64,000 nt of DNA from Monosporascus cannonballus (taxonomy: Eukaryota > Ascomycota > Sordariomycetes > Xylariales). The notes below the pieces were generated by a model. That model had not been told where the DNA came from and searched no databases. It saw only the letters and a program-made list of their open reading frames with translations. Positions 49,971-62,302 of the stretch are shown here, in pieces (the first letter of the stretch is position 1; every line of letters begins with the position of its first letter). The position numbers and the translations under genes are program-made. Where the stretch lies: NCBI GenBank assembly GCA_004154925.1, contig QJNS01000173.1:1-64000 (forward strand). Reading direction: 5' to 3'.

Positions 49971-50311
49971 TATTATAATCTAACGGTTTTAACTTCTTTA
50001 CGAACGGTCGAACCTACGAAAAAAACAAAACCCGATCCCAGTTAAAACCTTACATAGTCAGCTCAAAGGTTTTAAGATGCCAAACACCTTAAACCCCTTA
50101 AGCCAGAATAAGGATATATACGCTTATTATTTCTATAATCTAAATAATATCAGTTTGCAATATTTATTAATATCAATCGTTTGTAGTATAACTTAGTATT
50201 ATGAGACGTAATACGTTACTATATTTATTGCTTAAAATCTTACTATATTTCTCACAATATAAACCCGTCGACTTAAAGTTTAATAGGTGATTAAACCGCT
50301 TAGCCGTTATA
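49971..50311 (+). repeat. LTR of element D (3' LTR)
   Basis: It is 341 bp. It lacks the 62-bp duplicated segment of the 5' copy but matches it elsewhere, ending TAGCCGTTATA. Confidence 0.82.
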
Positions 50312-50355
50312 GGTTACTCGCATTTATATTATATATATAATATATACGGAAATCG

Positions 50356-50723
50356 TATTACAATCTAGGCTAAGATCAGTTACAAAAACGGTCGGACCTA
50401 TACGAAAGAATTACGTAATTTGGATTTCTTTTAACAAAAAGATCTAAATAAATTCATATAAAACCAATCTTATCTAATAATATTAAATTTATAATAATTT
50501 TAAAATGCAAATAAAAATAATGAAATTATACAAATCTATATATGTATTATTGTATAATTAAAATAACATTAATTTGTAGTAAAAGTTTATTATTTAAAAT
50601 TGTTTTAATATTACGAAATATGCTTAATTATTATATTTATTATTTATATCTTTACGATATTTTTATTACTAAAACTTTGAACGGTTAAAATATAATAATT
50701 AATTAAATCGTTTAATTATTATA
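50356..50723 (+). repeat. LTR of element G (5' LTR), strongly degraded
   Basis: The shared LTR tail is recognisable (GTAATACG-like block, TTTAATTATTATA end) and is followed by the usual leader. The start at TATTACAATCTAGG is inferred from alignment by eye. About 368 bp. Confidence 0.6.
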
Positions 50724-50878
50724 TACTATAAGTTTTTATTCAATATTATTATTAAATCTTCAATAATATTATTGGCATTATATTTATAATTCATAAACTA
50801 TTTTACGAAATCTTTATTAATAATATAAATTGATATAATAAAAAATAATAACCTTATTTAATGGAAAAAGTCCTTCGA

Positions 50879-51282
50879 TATTATGACCCAACTGCTTGGC
50901 GCAACTAGAAACGATTAAGAAGAGAATGGGGACGCTCCAAGTCACGTAATCGCAGAATCGCTGGCACGTTTAGCAGATCTTGGATCGCCAGGATCGTTAA
51001 TAAATTCGGCGAGTTCAGGACTGCTAGAATCGTTAATAAATTTTACGAATTTTAAAATTAAGACAAATTATATTAAAATATAACATATTTGTTAATTTTA
51101 TATTGTAAATAATGCTAACTTATAATATTTATTAATATTAATTATTTATAATATATTTTTACATTTTTAATATTTAAAAATATAATTTAACTATATTATT
51201 ATTATAAAGTTTTACGATATTTTTAATAATATAAATCCGTATAATTAAGGTGTAATAATTAGTTAAAGTTTAAATTATTATA
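50879..51282 (+). repeat. LTR of element F (5' LTR)
   Basis: It is 404 bp. It has about two copies of a roughly 35-bp unit related to that of C (GGATCGCCAGGATCG and GGACTGCTAGAATCG, near 50976-51050). Confidence 0.9.
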
Positions 51283-51402
51283 CGTTATAAACCTTTATGT
51301 TATAATACCATTAAATTCTGAACAATATTAATTAATATTATGTTTATTAGCAAATAGCCCGAATAATCTATTTAACAGGCCCTTAATTATCCGGACACTG
51401 GA

Positions 51403-54400
51403 ATGGAATCCGAAAAGAAAAAAAAGCCTCGCCTTTTTCGCGAAGAAAATTTTCGACGACTGGATACTATAAACGAACGCATTTTTTAACTTAAGAAATA
51501 TAATAATAATTTTACGACGTCTTTTTAAATTGCCTATAAAAAACTTAAGGAAAAAAGAAAAGCTCTCGAAACCGGAAAGCCTCTTTAAATAAGCTAGATT
51601 ATTTAGCTAAACTTTATTAAGTAATTAAAAAAGGTCTTTAAATCTCCTAAATTAGAATTTTTCGACGGAACGTTAATTAAGTTATAATTGTTCTTAATTT
51701 AATACCGAATATATTTCGAGTATTTTCTCATTTAACTAATTACGTTTATTATATGAATTGAATTCGTAATTAAACAATTTACCGAAAACGGAATTATTTA
51801 ATACGAATCCGTTAAGAAAAAATATATTATTTTGTTAATCGAAATACAAAACCCAAAAATAATGCAAATTTATAACGATTAGGAATAATTCGAACAAATA
51901 TTAACAAAGTTTGTCGGAATAATAAATAAAACAATAAAAACCAAAATATAAGTTTAATAATTATAACCAGAAATATTAATATCCTGTTACGGTAGTATAT
52001 TACTTTAGTTAATAATTAAATTAAATTAAAGATGAAAAATATTAATAACTAAATTTTTTTTGACGGCCTAAAAAAATAAAAAAGATTTTTTAAATTTAAT
52101 TAGTTTAATTATTTGTCGGATTATATCGTTATAATAAGTAAAATTAACCATCGACAATACGTATAGCTTATTAAACACATTAAAAGAAAAAATAAAAATA
52201 AACCCAATATATCACTAATACTAGCGTTTTTTGACGCAATAATATTTCTTGCGATATAGAACTAGGACTTATGCAACTAAAAGTTATTTATAAGAAAAAT
52301 TAAAGCCAGACCAGATGTTATAATTATAACAAGATGAGATACAAAGCAGTATAGTACAAGGCACCTAAAAAGCCCTGTCAAAAAGATTGAAAACCTGTAT
52401 TAGAAAGATAATCTAAAGAAAACCAAAAAAACGAAAGCAAATTTATTAACATAATTTAGCTTAAATATATACTAGTTCCTTTACAACAAAAAATCTAAAA
52501 AGAAGGACGAAAAGCTAGAAAATTAATTTAATAAATACCGTAAACATAATAAAAAGCCTTTTAGGGATAATTACGCAAATATTAGAATTGGATACAAAAA
52601 TCTGTTTCGAAACCGTTAATCGATACAGCAATATATATACCATATATTGTCGACGACGAAAATATCTCAATTACGAAAAAAGAAAATAACATATTTGCAA
52701 ACGGATTACTCGTATATATTATAAAGAATTAGATTTTTCAAATCGTATCGAAAATAACAAAAACGATAAATAATAATATTAACAATTTCGAACCATAACC
52801 CCAGAAGATATTTAATAATTAGCCGAAATAAAAACCTAGCCCAACGAAAAATAATAATCGCAAAAAAACCGCTTTTACTATTTACAATAATATAATTATC
52901 AAACGGAAAAGGAATTAATCCAGCGTATAATAAAAATATATTACCAAAAAGCTATTACGAATTATTATTTTCAATTATTATTTATTATAAACTCTTACGA
53001 AAAAAGCCATCAAAAAAGAAATACATCAGTTTATAGACAACCTTTAAAACGATAATTAAAATAACGTATAATAAATATAATGATAAATTTAAGAAAATAA
53101 TTTATTCGATAAGAAAAAACTATAACCAAACCAAAAATAATTAATATAATTCGAAAAAACAATACGCAGAAGTAACAATAAATATAATAACTTAACGCGT
53201 TAAACAAAAAAACGTAAATAAAACTTAATAAATTCGAAACCAAATTAAAAAAAAAGATTACCTATAAAAAAGCCGCAAAATAACGAAACCTCAAAAAATT
53301 AAAGAAAATTCCCAAAAAGGATTTTAAACGCGATAATAAAAAACGTTAATAATTTTATTACTTTAGGTATACGAATCGCAACGTATTAATATATCTTAAT
53401 AATGAATTACGAAGCTTTAAGTGAGAATTATATTATATCAAATATAATTAATAAGCTTAAATTGCTATAAAAATACAAATTAAAACTTTATATAAAGATA
53501 AATACCAGAAGTTAAACATTTGCTTACAATAACGGAAAAGTCACCTGTAAAATTAATTACTTTAAGATTTTTGTTTAAGAACGATACCAAATAATCGATT
53601 TCGATATCATTCCATTTAAAAATGACGATATAATCTTAGAATTATTATAGATATATTAGTACGGAATTTTGATTAACAGAAAAATTAACTAAGTAAAATT
53701 CGCTTTATTGTTTATTAATAAATAAAAAAAGAAAATTAAGATCTTAATATTCAGTCGATAATGACGACAAATATAACTATAAAGATATAATAAAAATCTT
53801 AATATCCAAAAGGATAAAATAAAAGAAAAAATATATATTAAAAAAGAATACGAAATATTATTATTATTATTAAAATAAAATTTAAGTAATTAGATAACGA
53901 TTTAAAATAATAATCTTAAAAATCAAAACTTTATTTACTATGTTATTCTAATACTACAGATACGAATAGCTCTTTTGAAAAAAACTCGATACGAAATTAT
54001 TAAAATATAACGAATAAAATTATGAAATAATTTTTAAAAAAAAGGTCTTCGACACTGCTTTACCCTATTTACAACTTTAACAGAAACGAATTACGTACAT
54101 TTACAAAATACCTAAAAAATCAATTACAAAAAAGATAAATTCGATTTTCGAAATTATTAGCAAAATATCTTATAATTTTTATAACCTCAAAAATAAAACA
54201 TTACGATTTTAATTAATTATTAATAACTAAATGATATTATTATCAAAACTCGAATACAATTATTTTTAATCACGGAAATAAAATACCTATTTTAAAGAAC
54301 TAAATACCTTGTCTTATTGGATCTTAAAAAAAATATAATATTATTAAAATTAAAAAAGATATAAATAAAAAATAACCTTTAAAACGAAATACGGATTAAT

Positions 54401-56760
54401 TAAATATTTAATTACATTAATAAAATTTACAAACGCGTTAATAACCTTTTAACGGATAATAAATTATATGCTACGAAAATACTTTAATATTTTCGTCGAA
54501 TATTATTTCGAGAATATTTTTATTTTCTTAGATATAAAAAAATATACGCAGAATACGTTTATTACATTCTTTAAGTTTTATAAAACGTAAAATCATTTAT
54601 TAATAAGGAAAAACATTAATTCTATAAATAAGAAATGAATTACTTAGGATATATTACAACTTTAAAATATATTCAAATAAATTTAAGAAAAATCGCTGTA
54701 ATTATAAAATAATAAACGTCAACGATAATTCAGGAAATATAAGTATTTTTTTTAAATTCGCGAATTATTACAGGAAGTTTATTCGAAACTTTAGTAAAAT
54801 AATTATATTTCTAATAAACCTCATAAACAAAGAGTTCAAATAAACGATAAATACGGAAAAGGCATTTTAAAATATTAAAAATACCATTATTAACGAGCTA
54901 ATACTAATTATATACGATTTAAATTATCTCGTTAAACTAAAAACCCATATTTCGAATTACGAGTTAAATATAATAAATAAATAACGAAATAATTAAAGCA
55001 AATTATACCTTATTGCATTTTTTTATATAAATTAAAAGGAACCCAATTTAATTACGGTATCCCAAATTAAGAATATATGGTTATTATTAAAGTATTTCGA
55101 AAATTTAAATATTTTTAAAGAGATATTTGTATCAGATTAAAATTTATACGAAATATCAAAATCTTACCCGATTTACCACGACCAAGGAGCTTATAAAACG
55201 ATAACTTTATTACGCAGAAAAATTAGCAAACTTCGATTTTGCTATTATTTATAGAAAGAATTCAGAAAATAATAAAGCAAATACTTTAAATAAACGACCA
55301 GATTTCGAAAGAAAATTGGTTAAAATTAACTATATAATTTTCGATACCATTATGAAAAAATATTTACGCTTACGACATATTACGATATTTCGGGCAATAC
55401 CTTTTAATATATATTAGAAAATCTAATAATATAATAATAATTTCCTAAAATAATCAAAAACTAAATAAATATAAGTTTTAAAAAAATACCAAAAAGATTT
55501 AAGATCAAAAATATACGAATGTTAATTATGCGAATATCCAGGAATCTATAAAACCTTAAAACGGCTTTAACGTATATATTTTTTTCCTAAAATCAAATTA
55601 ACGGTATAAAACATTATACAGCAATACGATATTTGCGCTAAAGCAAAAATTCGACGATATAAACTATACGAAAAATTACAACGATTATTAATTACAAAAT
55701 AATTATAATATTAAGATATATTCGACTTTATTACTAAATTTCCCATATGAAAAACCCTAATTATAAAAATATTTTAAAATAACATTGTTGTAATTATCGA
55801 CCGATTTATAAATTTTTTCATTTTTTACTATATTATAAAGATATATATGCCGAACAAATAATATACATTTTTTTCCAATATTCTTTTGGCATATATAAAT
55901 TACTTATGGAAAATATTTCAAATAAAAGATCAATATTTGCATTTAAATTTTGGTAATATCTGATAATAAAAATCGGCTTAAATCACAAGTTATTTAATAT
56001 ATTTAAACTTTAAATAAATAAATAAATAAAACCGATAAATTAAAATTTGAAATTCTACTTACGATATTATATAAATTATGAATATAATAACTAGGTTAAC
56101 AAATTATTAATCGCATAATTAACTTAGAATACCAGCTTTTGTGAAAACATTAAAACAATATTAATAAACGCAAATTTCGGTTTTATTTTAGAAGTTTATA
56201 TAAAAGTACGTAATAACGATCCAATTAATATTAAAATAATACGTATATTAAATTAATTACGATACTTATACTCAAAAATAAAAATAAAGTTAAAATCTAT
56301 ACGAAATCAAATAACCAAATATTATAATTAAAATACTAAACAAATTAATTTTGAAAAAAAGAAAAACATTTTGTTATTACAAAATATATTTCAACAAAAT
56401 CACCCAGCAAAAAACTCGATTTTAAATATATCGGTCCATATAAAATTACCAAAATAAATCTCAAAAAATAACTACCAATTAAACATTTTACCAAAAGTTA
56501 TATTCGATCCAATTTTATACGTTTTTTTATTCGAATTAATAATCAATATAATTAAGGGGCAAACTATAGAAAATAATATAAAAATAAAAGACGAATAAAT
56601 ATACGAAATGAAAAAAATTTCGACATACGAAAACAAAACGGACATACCCAGTACTTAATCAAATGAAAAAAATATTCGAATTTCGAAAATACCTAGAAAC
56701 CTGTTAAAAACTTTATTAATACCCAATATCTATTAAAGAATTTTCATTAATAACGCCGAA
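51403..56760 (+). pseudogene. Element F gag-pol, RIP-broken
   Basis: The gag ATG survives at 51403 (MESEKKKK). The CCHC remnant is near 52315-52360 and the protease near 53400 (NYEAL for DCGAL). The RT box is degraded to YYFENIFIF near 54500. The integrase core is near 55745-55815 and the chromodomain remnant near 56600-56750. TAA/TAG stops are frequent throughout; damage is heavier than in C. Confidence 0.85.
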
Positions 56761-56796
56761 ATTAATGAGGTTAAAAGCTCCCTAATTAATAAACGA

Positions 56797-57309
56797 CTAA
56801 TTTATAAACTTTAGGTTAGACTAATCGAAAGAAAGTACGGCCTTTGTCGTTATAGCCTTAGCGGTCTCCAGTTCGGCCTGTTTTTCGTAACGCTTTAATT
56901 TTTCCAGTTTTTCCAAATTGTCGATACCACGGAATACCGCTTTTATTATTTTGTTATACCATATTTTCTTTTATTTCCAAATACGACGGATATAAACCTT
57001 GGCAAGCCTTTCGGCCTTTATAGCAGCCTTTAACTTTTTCTTAAGTTTACGATATTAGGCGGCAATTTTCTATAATTATTCAGGATTAAGGTTACGAACG
57101 TCGCAATTAGCCTATTAAAAATAAACATACGAAAGATAAAGGGAAAAGTTCTTTTCGGACAATTTGCGTTTAAGTTTCCGTCGTTCGCAATATAAACAAA
57201 ACGTTATTTAACGGAGATCGAGCGATGAAATAATAGCTAATAAGAAATTGCGTTATGCGATTTTTATCTTAAAAAAAGGTTTAATATATTTTCGAACGCG
57301 AAAAGATAT
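56797..57309 (-). pseudogene. Antisense Cys-pair/coiled-coil gene of element F
   Basis: A 171-codon frame runs from 57309 (ATG now ATA) to TAG 56797-56799, opposite to gag-pol, co-linear with the 166-codon frame of C. Shared blocks are CLYCERRKLKRKLSEKNF, a DVRNLNPE block, IAA then YRKLKKKLKAAIKAE, YIRRIWK, and IIKAVFRGIDNLEKL. The in-frame stops are TAA/TAG. The start lies 61 bp from the 3' LTR as in C. Two independently mutated copies keeping one frame and the same residues support a real ancestral gene. Confidence 0.75.
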
Positions 57310-57370
57310 TTTACAAATAAATACTTATAAGTTAATCTTCGGGACGAAAATCCTAGAGAAAAAGAAATCG

Positions 57371-57774
57371 TATTATAACTCAACTGCTTGGCGTAATCAA
57401 AAACGAGTAAAAAAGGAATAGGAACGTTCCAAGTTACGTAATCACAAGATCGTTAACGCGTTTAGCGAATCTTGGATTGCTAGAATCGCTAGTAAATCTA
57501 ACGAATTTAGGATTGCTAAGATTGTTAGCAAATTCCGCAAATTCTAGAATTAAGAAACATTATACTTAAATATAATAGGTTTATTAATTTCATAATTTAA
57601 TGAATTTTAATTTATATTATTTATTAATATTCATTATTTCTAATATATTTTTATATATTTAATATTTAAAAATATAATTAAATTACTTCATTATTATAAA
57701 ATTTTATAATATTTTTATTAATATAAATCTGTAAAATTAATGTTTAATAATTAGTTAAACCCTAAGCTGTTATA
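57371..57774 (+). repeat. LTR of element F (3' LTR)
   Basis: It is 404 bp, equal to the 5' copy. It ends GCTGTTATA, followed by the TTCGA duplication. Confidence 0.9.
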
Positions 57775-58595
57775 TTCGATAATTAAATCTTTGAAATATC
57801 CGTTTTAGTTATTTTAAAGAAAAAAAACATTAACTTTATTAGATTGTTTTTAGCTATATATAAAAGTTCGAAACTAAAGGCAATTTTTTAGATATTAGAA
57901 AACGTATAAAATAAAACAAATTATTTAACAATATTTTTACGAAATTATAATTATTTTGTATATAATATCAAATATTTTTTAAGTATTTTTCTATTTATTT
58001 CGTTATATTTACTATACGAATAACATTTAAACTCCGATAAATTTTGAAAAATACATTATTTTATTTACGAAAAAAGCCTACAAGCAACATAAATGTATAA
58101 CGATTACGAAGAATTTGAATAGGTATTAAAGAAAATCTATAAAATAATAAACCAAACAATAAAAGCTGAAGTTTAAATTTAACATTTATACCAAAAATAA
58201 TTGGCATTTAGATATAATACTACGTTTATTTAATTAATATAAAAACTAAATTATGAATTAATAAAATAATGCTTAAGTTTTTTAATAACTTAAAAAAGAG
58301 GTAAATTTTGCTTAAAATTAAATCGATTTAAATATTTATTAGATTATATCACTTTAATATTTGAAATACAAAATTAATAATATATCTAATATATACCAAA
58401 CGTTGAAAGTAAATACGATAATCAACTTTTAAATTAATATGGATATTTTTTAATATAATAACATTCCGTGTAATATTCTTTTAAAGTTTATAAATATTAA
58501 AATTAAATTCATTATTATAATTACGAAAAAAAAGATATAAAGCTTATAAATACTTTTATTTAAAGAATTATAATAAAATAATTAAACGCTAATAC

Positions 58596-59044
58596 TGTCA
58601 TGACCCAACGAGTCACGGTCTCCAGAAACGGTCTGTCATAACTCAACTATAAGTGCACAGTAGGGTAGGTCACGTAATAGATCACCAACTCACTAGTGGT
58701 AAGCCAATAAACCAGATCACCAATTTATTAGTGGTATATTAGTAAGCCCGATTCCTAACTTACTAGTAATAAGCTAATAAGCCGGATTATTAACTTATTA
58801 GTAATAAATTAATAAGTCGGATTAAAATATATATACTTATTATATCTATAATTTAAATAATTTTAATTTATAATATTTATTAATATTAATTATTTATAGT
58901 ATAGTATTATCATTTAAAATACTTTTGAAATTACGAAACGTAATACGATTATTATATTTATTATTTAGTTTTTTACGCTACTTTTGTTAATATAAATCCG
59001 TACGACTAAGGTTTAATAATTAGTTCAATTACTTAGTTGTTATA
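58596..59044 (+). repeat. LTR of element H (5' LTR) with four 35-bp repeats
   Basis: It is 449 bp. Four tandem 35-bp units start at 58679, 58714, 58749 and 58784, built around CACTAGTGGTAAGCCAATAA and its RIP-changed forms. The tail is the shared one, ending TTGTTATA. Confidence 0.85.
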
Positions 59045-59163
59045 TGTTATATGTTTTTATTTAGTAACACTATTAAATTCTGAATAATATTATCGATATT
59101 ATATTTACCAGCAAACAGCCCGAACAGCCCATTTACCAGGTCTTTGATTATTCGAATATTAAA

Positions 59164-62100
59164 ATGAAATCTAAGAAGAAAAAGAAAAAACCTCGCCTTT
59201 TTTACGAAGATATTTTCCGACGCCTGGATATTATAAATAAGCGTATCTTTGAGCTTGAAAAAATAATAATCTTACGACGTCTTTTTAAGCCGCGCATAAA
59301 AAGCTTAAGGAAAAAGAAGCTTTTGATATTAAAAGGTCCTTTTAAATAAACCAGGTTATTTAGCTAAAGTTTATCAAAAAACTAGAAAGAATCCTTAAGC
59401 ATTTTAAACTAAAACTTTTTGTCGAAATTTCGGCCAAATTATAACTTTTTTTAATTTAATGCCGAATCTATTTTAAGTATTTTTCTATTTAACTTATTAT
59501 GTCTATTATATAAATCGAATTTACAATTGGATAATTTACCGGAAATAGGGTTATTTGGTTCGAGCCCGCTATGAAAAAGTACGTTATTTTGCTAATCGAA
59601 AATCGAAACCCAAAAGTAATATAAATTTATAGCAATTACGAATAATTCGATTAAATGTTAACGAAAGCTTTTAGAATAATGAACGAAAAAATAAATCCGA
59701 AATATTAATTTAATAATTATAATAAAAAGGATTAATATTTAATTATGGTAGTACGTTAATTTAGTTAGCTATTAAGCTGAATTAAAGATAAAAGATATTA
59801 ATAACTAAGTTTTGCGACGGCCTAAAACAGGAAATATAAAAAAAGCTTTTTAAATTCGATCGGTTTAAATATTTGTTAAATTATATTATTATAGCAATTA
59901 AGATGGACGATCGGTAATCCGCTTAACGTATTAAAGGTACCAAAGGAAAAAATAATAATAAACCCTAATATACGGCCAATACCAGCGTTTTTCGACGTAG
60001 CAACATTTTTTACGGCATAGAACCAAGATCTATGGAATTAAGAGTTACTTATAAGAAGGACTGAAATTAGACCAAATGTTGTAATTGTAATAAGATGGAA
60101 CATAAAATAATATAATATAAGGCACCTAAGAAACCTTATTAAAAGAATTAGAACCTTATGCTTAAAGGATAACTCAGAAAAACCAAACGAACGGAGATAA
60201 ATTTAGTAATATAATTCAGCCTAAGAGCATATCAGGTTTTTCATGGCAAAAAGTTTAATAAGGAATACAAAAAGCCAAAAAGCTGGTTTAGCAAATATCG
60301 CGAATATAATAAGAAGCATTATAAGGATGGTTACGCAAATACTAGAATTGGATAAAAAAATCTATTCCGGAATCTTTGATCGATACGGCAGAATATATGT
60401 TATATATTGTCGACAACGAAAATATTCCGATTACGAAAAATAGAAATAATATATTAATAAACGAATTACTCGTATATATTATAAAAGATTTAATTTTCCA
60501 CCCTGTACCGAAAATAAGAAGAATAATAAATAATAATATTAATATTTTCGATTTATAGCTCCAAAAAATGTTTAACAATTAGTCGAAAAAGAAAATTGGC
60601 CCGAAAGAAAATAATGCCCGTAGAAAAACCCCGTTTATTATTATAGATAATATAACCACCAAACGAAAAAGGAGTTAATCCAGTACTTATAAGAAAAATA
60701 CTGCCAAAAAGTTATTATAGATTTTTATTTTTAGTTGGTATTTATTATAAATTTTTACGAAAAGAAGGCCATTAAGAAAAAAATACATTAGTCTATAGGA
60801 AAACTTTGGAGCAATAGTTAGGACAACGTATAATAGGATGCAGTCGTAAATATAAGAAAACAATTTACTTGATAAGGAGAGGAATTATAGCAAAACTAAG
60901 AACAATTAATACAATTCGAAAAAATAACAAAGCTTAATAAACTTGAACAAAAGTTAAAAAAAAGGTTATTTATAAAAAATTCGCAAGATAACAAAACCCA
61001 AAGGAGTGAAAGAGAATTCCTAAAAAAGGCTTTAGATATGATAATAGAAGTTGTTAATAACCTTATCCCTTTGGATATATAAATCGAAATGCATTAATAT
61101 ATCGCAATAGTGAATTACGAAACTTTAGCGGAAATTATATTATACCAAATATGGTTAATAAGTTTAAATTGTTATAGAGATATAAGTTAAAATCTTATAT
61201 AACGACAAATGCCGAAAGTGAGGAATTCGTTTACGATAACGGGAAAATTATACGCGAAATTAATTACTTTAGGATTTTTGTTTAAAGATAATACTAAATA
61301 ATTAATTCCGATATCGTTCCACTTAAGAATTATGATATGATTTTAGAAAAACCATAAATGCACCAGTACAAAGTCTTAATTAATAGCGGGACTAGCCAGG
61401 TAAGGTTAATTTTACATCTTATTATCAGATAAAAAAAAGTTAAGATCTTAATATTCGAACCATAATGGCAACAAATGTAAGAATAAGAATACGATAAAAA
61501 CCTTATTACCTAAAGGGACAAAATCCAAAAAAAACGAGTATTAAAGAAAAATTCACTATATCGTTATTATTATCAAAGCGAAATTAAAGTAACTAAATAA
61601 CGATTTAAATTAACAGTAGCTTTAAAAATTAAAAAATCTAATTAATATATTATTATAATATTATAGATATAAGTAATATTTTAAAAAGGAACTTAACATA
61701 AAATTATCCGAACATTGCGAATAGGATTACAAAATAGTTTTTAAAAAAGAATTTTCGACGAAATTTTACCTTATTTATAACTTTAACGGAAACGAATTAG
61801 ATACTTTTAAAGAATATCTAGAAAATCGGTTATGAAAAAGATATGGTTAATTTTCGAAATTACCGACAGATTACCTAATTTTTTTATACTAAAAAATACG
61901 GAAAATTACGACTTATAATTAATTATCGATAACTAAATAATATTATTATTAAAAATTAAATACTATTATCTTTAATAACGGAAATAAAAAACCGATTTTA
62001 CAGAACTAAATAATTTATGATATTTAATTTAAAAGATACATATAACTTTTACAACCAAATAAGAGTTATTTAAGTACTTAATTATATTAATAAGATTTAC

Positions 62101-62290
62101 GAACGTACCAGCAACTTTTTAACGAATAATTAATTATATATTACGAATATATTTCGATATTTTTATTGTATGCTATTTTGACAATATTTTTATTTTTTAA
62201 AGGCGGAAAAAGCATATATAAATATGTTTATCAGGTTTTTTAAGTTTTATAAAATATAAAGCTATTTATTAACGCAAAAAAATCGATTTT
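59164..62290 (+). pseudogene. Element H gag-protease-RT remnant
   Basis: The gag ATG is intact at 59164 and open for 61 codons (Lys-rich, with RRLDIINKRIFELEKI). The CCHC region is near 60075-60110, with CNCNKMEHK. A second gag frame stays open at 60243-60443. The protease site is near 61110 (NYETL for DCGAL). The RT box CYFDNIFIF is near 62165-62195. Sequence homology ends soon after. Confidence 0.8.
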
Positions 62291-62302
62291 AGTGTACAAG
62301 GC

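Larger units (their letters stand above)
22915..50311 (+). mobile_element. Element D: chromovirus split by nested elements B and E (with C)
   Basis: The 5' LTR is 22915-23317 and the 3' LTR 49971-50311, both with the same unique start (ACCTAACGG / ATCTAACGG after TATTATA). The outer flanks are CGTTA and GGTTA, a near-match to a 5-bp target duplication. Interior pieces are 23318-23925 (gag start), 30862-32725 (rest of gag and protease) and 47048-49970 (RT end, RNase H, integrase, chromodomain). Relative to element B, about 0.84 kb of protease-RT sequence is missing at the E junction. A 129-bp insert lies at 48766-48894. Confidence 0.8.
50879..57774 (+). mobile_element. Element F: chromovirus nested in element G
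   Basis: The LTRs are 50879-51282 and 57371-57774, both 404 bp, with an exact TTCGA duplication (50874-50878, 57775-57779). Total length 6896 bp, the same as element C, and the LTR starts (ACCCAACTGCTTGGCG and ACCCAACACGCTTGGCAC) show that C and F are one subfamily. Confidence 0.93.
50356..58595 (+). mobile_element. Element G: truncated chromovirus host of elements F and H
   Basis: A heavily degraded LTR (about 50356-50723) is followed by the conserved CTATAAG leader and the gag start. Element F interrupts gag at 50878/57775, and gag resumes to about 58590, near the CCHC region, where the LTR of H begins. Any remainder of G would lie beyond H, outside or lost. This is the most AT-rich of the copies and so probably the oldest. 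Confidence 0.65.
58596..62302 (+). mobile_element. Element H: 3'-truncated chromovirus inserted in element G
   Basis: It begins TGTCATGACCCAACGAG with an intact TG, has a 449-bp 5' LTR, then gag, protease and the front of RT. Similarity to the other elements stops around 62302, shortly after the RT box, where unrelated DNA starts. RNase H, integrase, the antisense gene and the 3' LTR are absent from the window. Confidence 0.82.

Noticed and set aside
22915..50311. D left and right LTRs as two solo LTRs from separate elements
   Set aside because: They share a unique start found in no other element here, the interior pieces are in the right order, and the flanks CGTTA and GGTTA are nearly equal. 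One element is the simpler reading, though the mismatch leaves some doubt.
53031..53243. 70-codon hydrophobic minus-strand frame in element F
   Set aside because: Phe/Ile/Tyr-rich shadow of AT-rich gag sequence; not a membrane protein gene.
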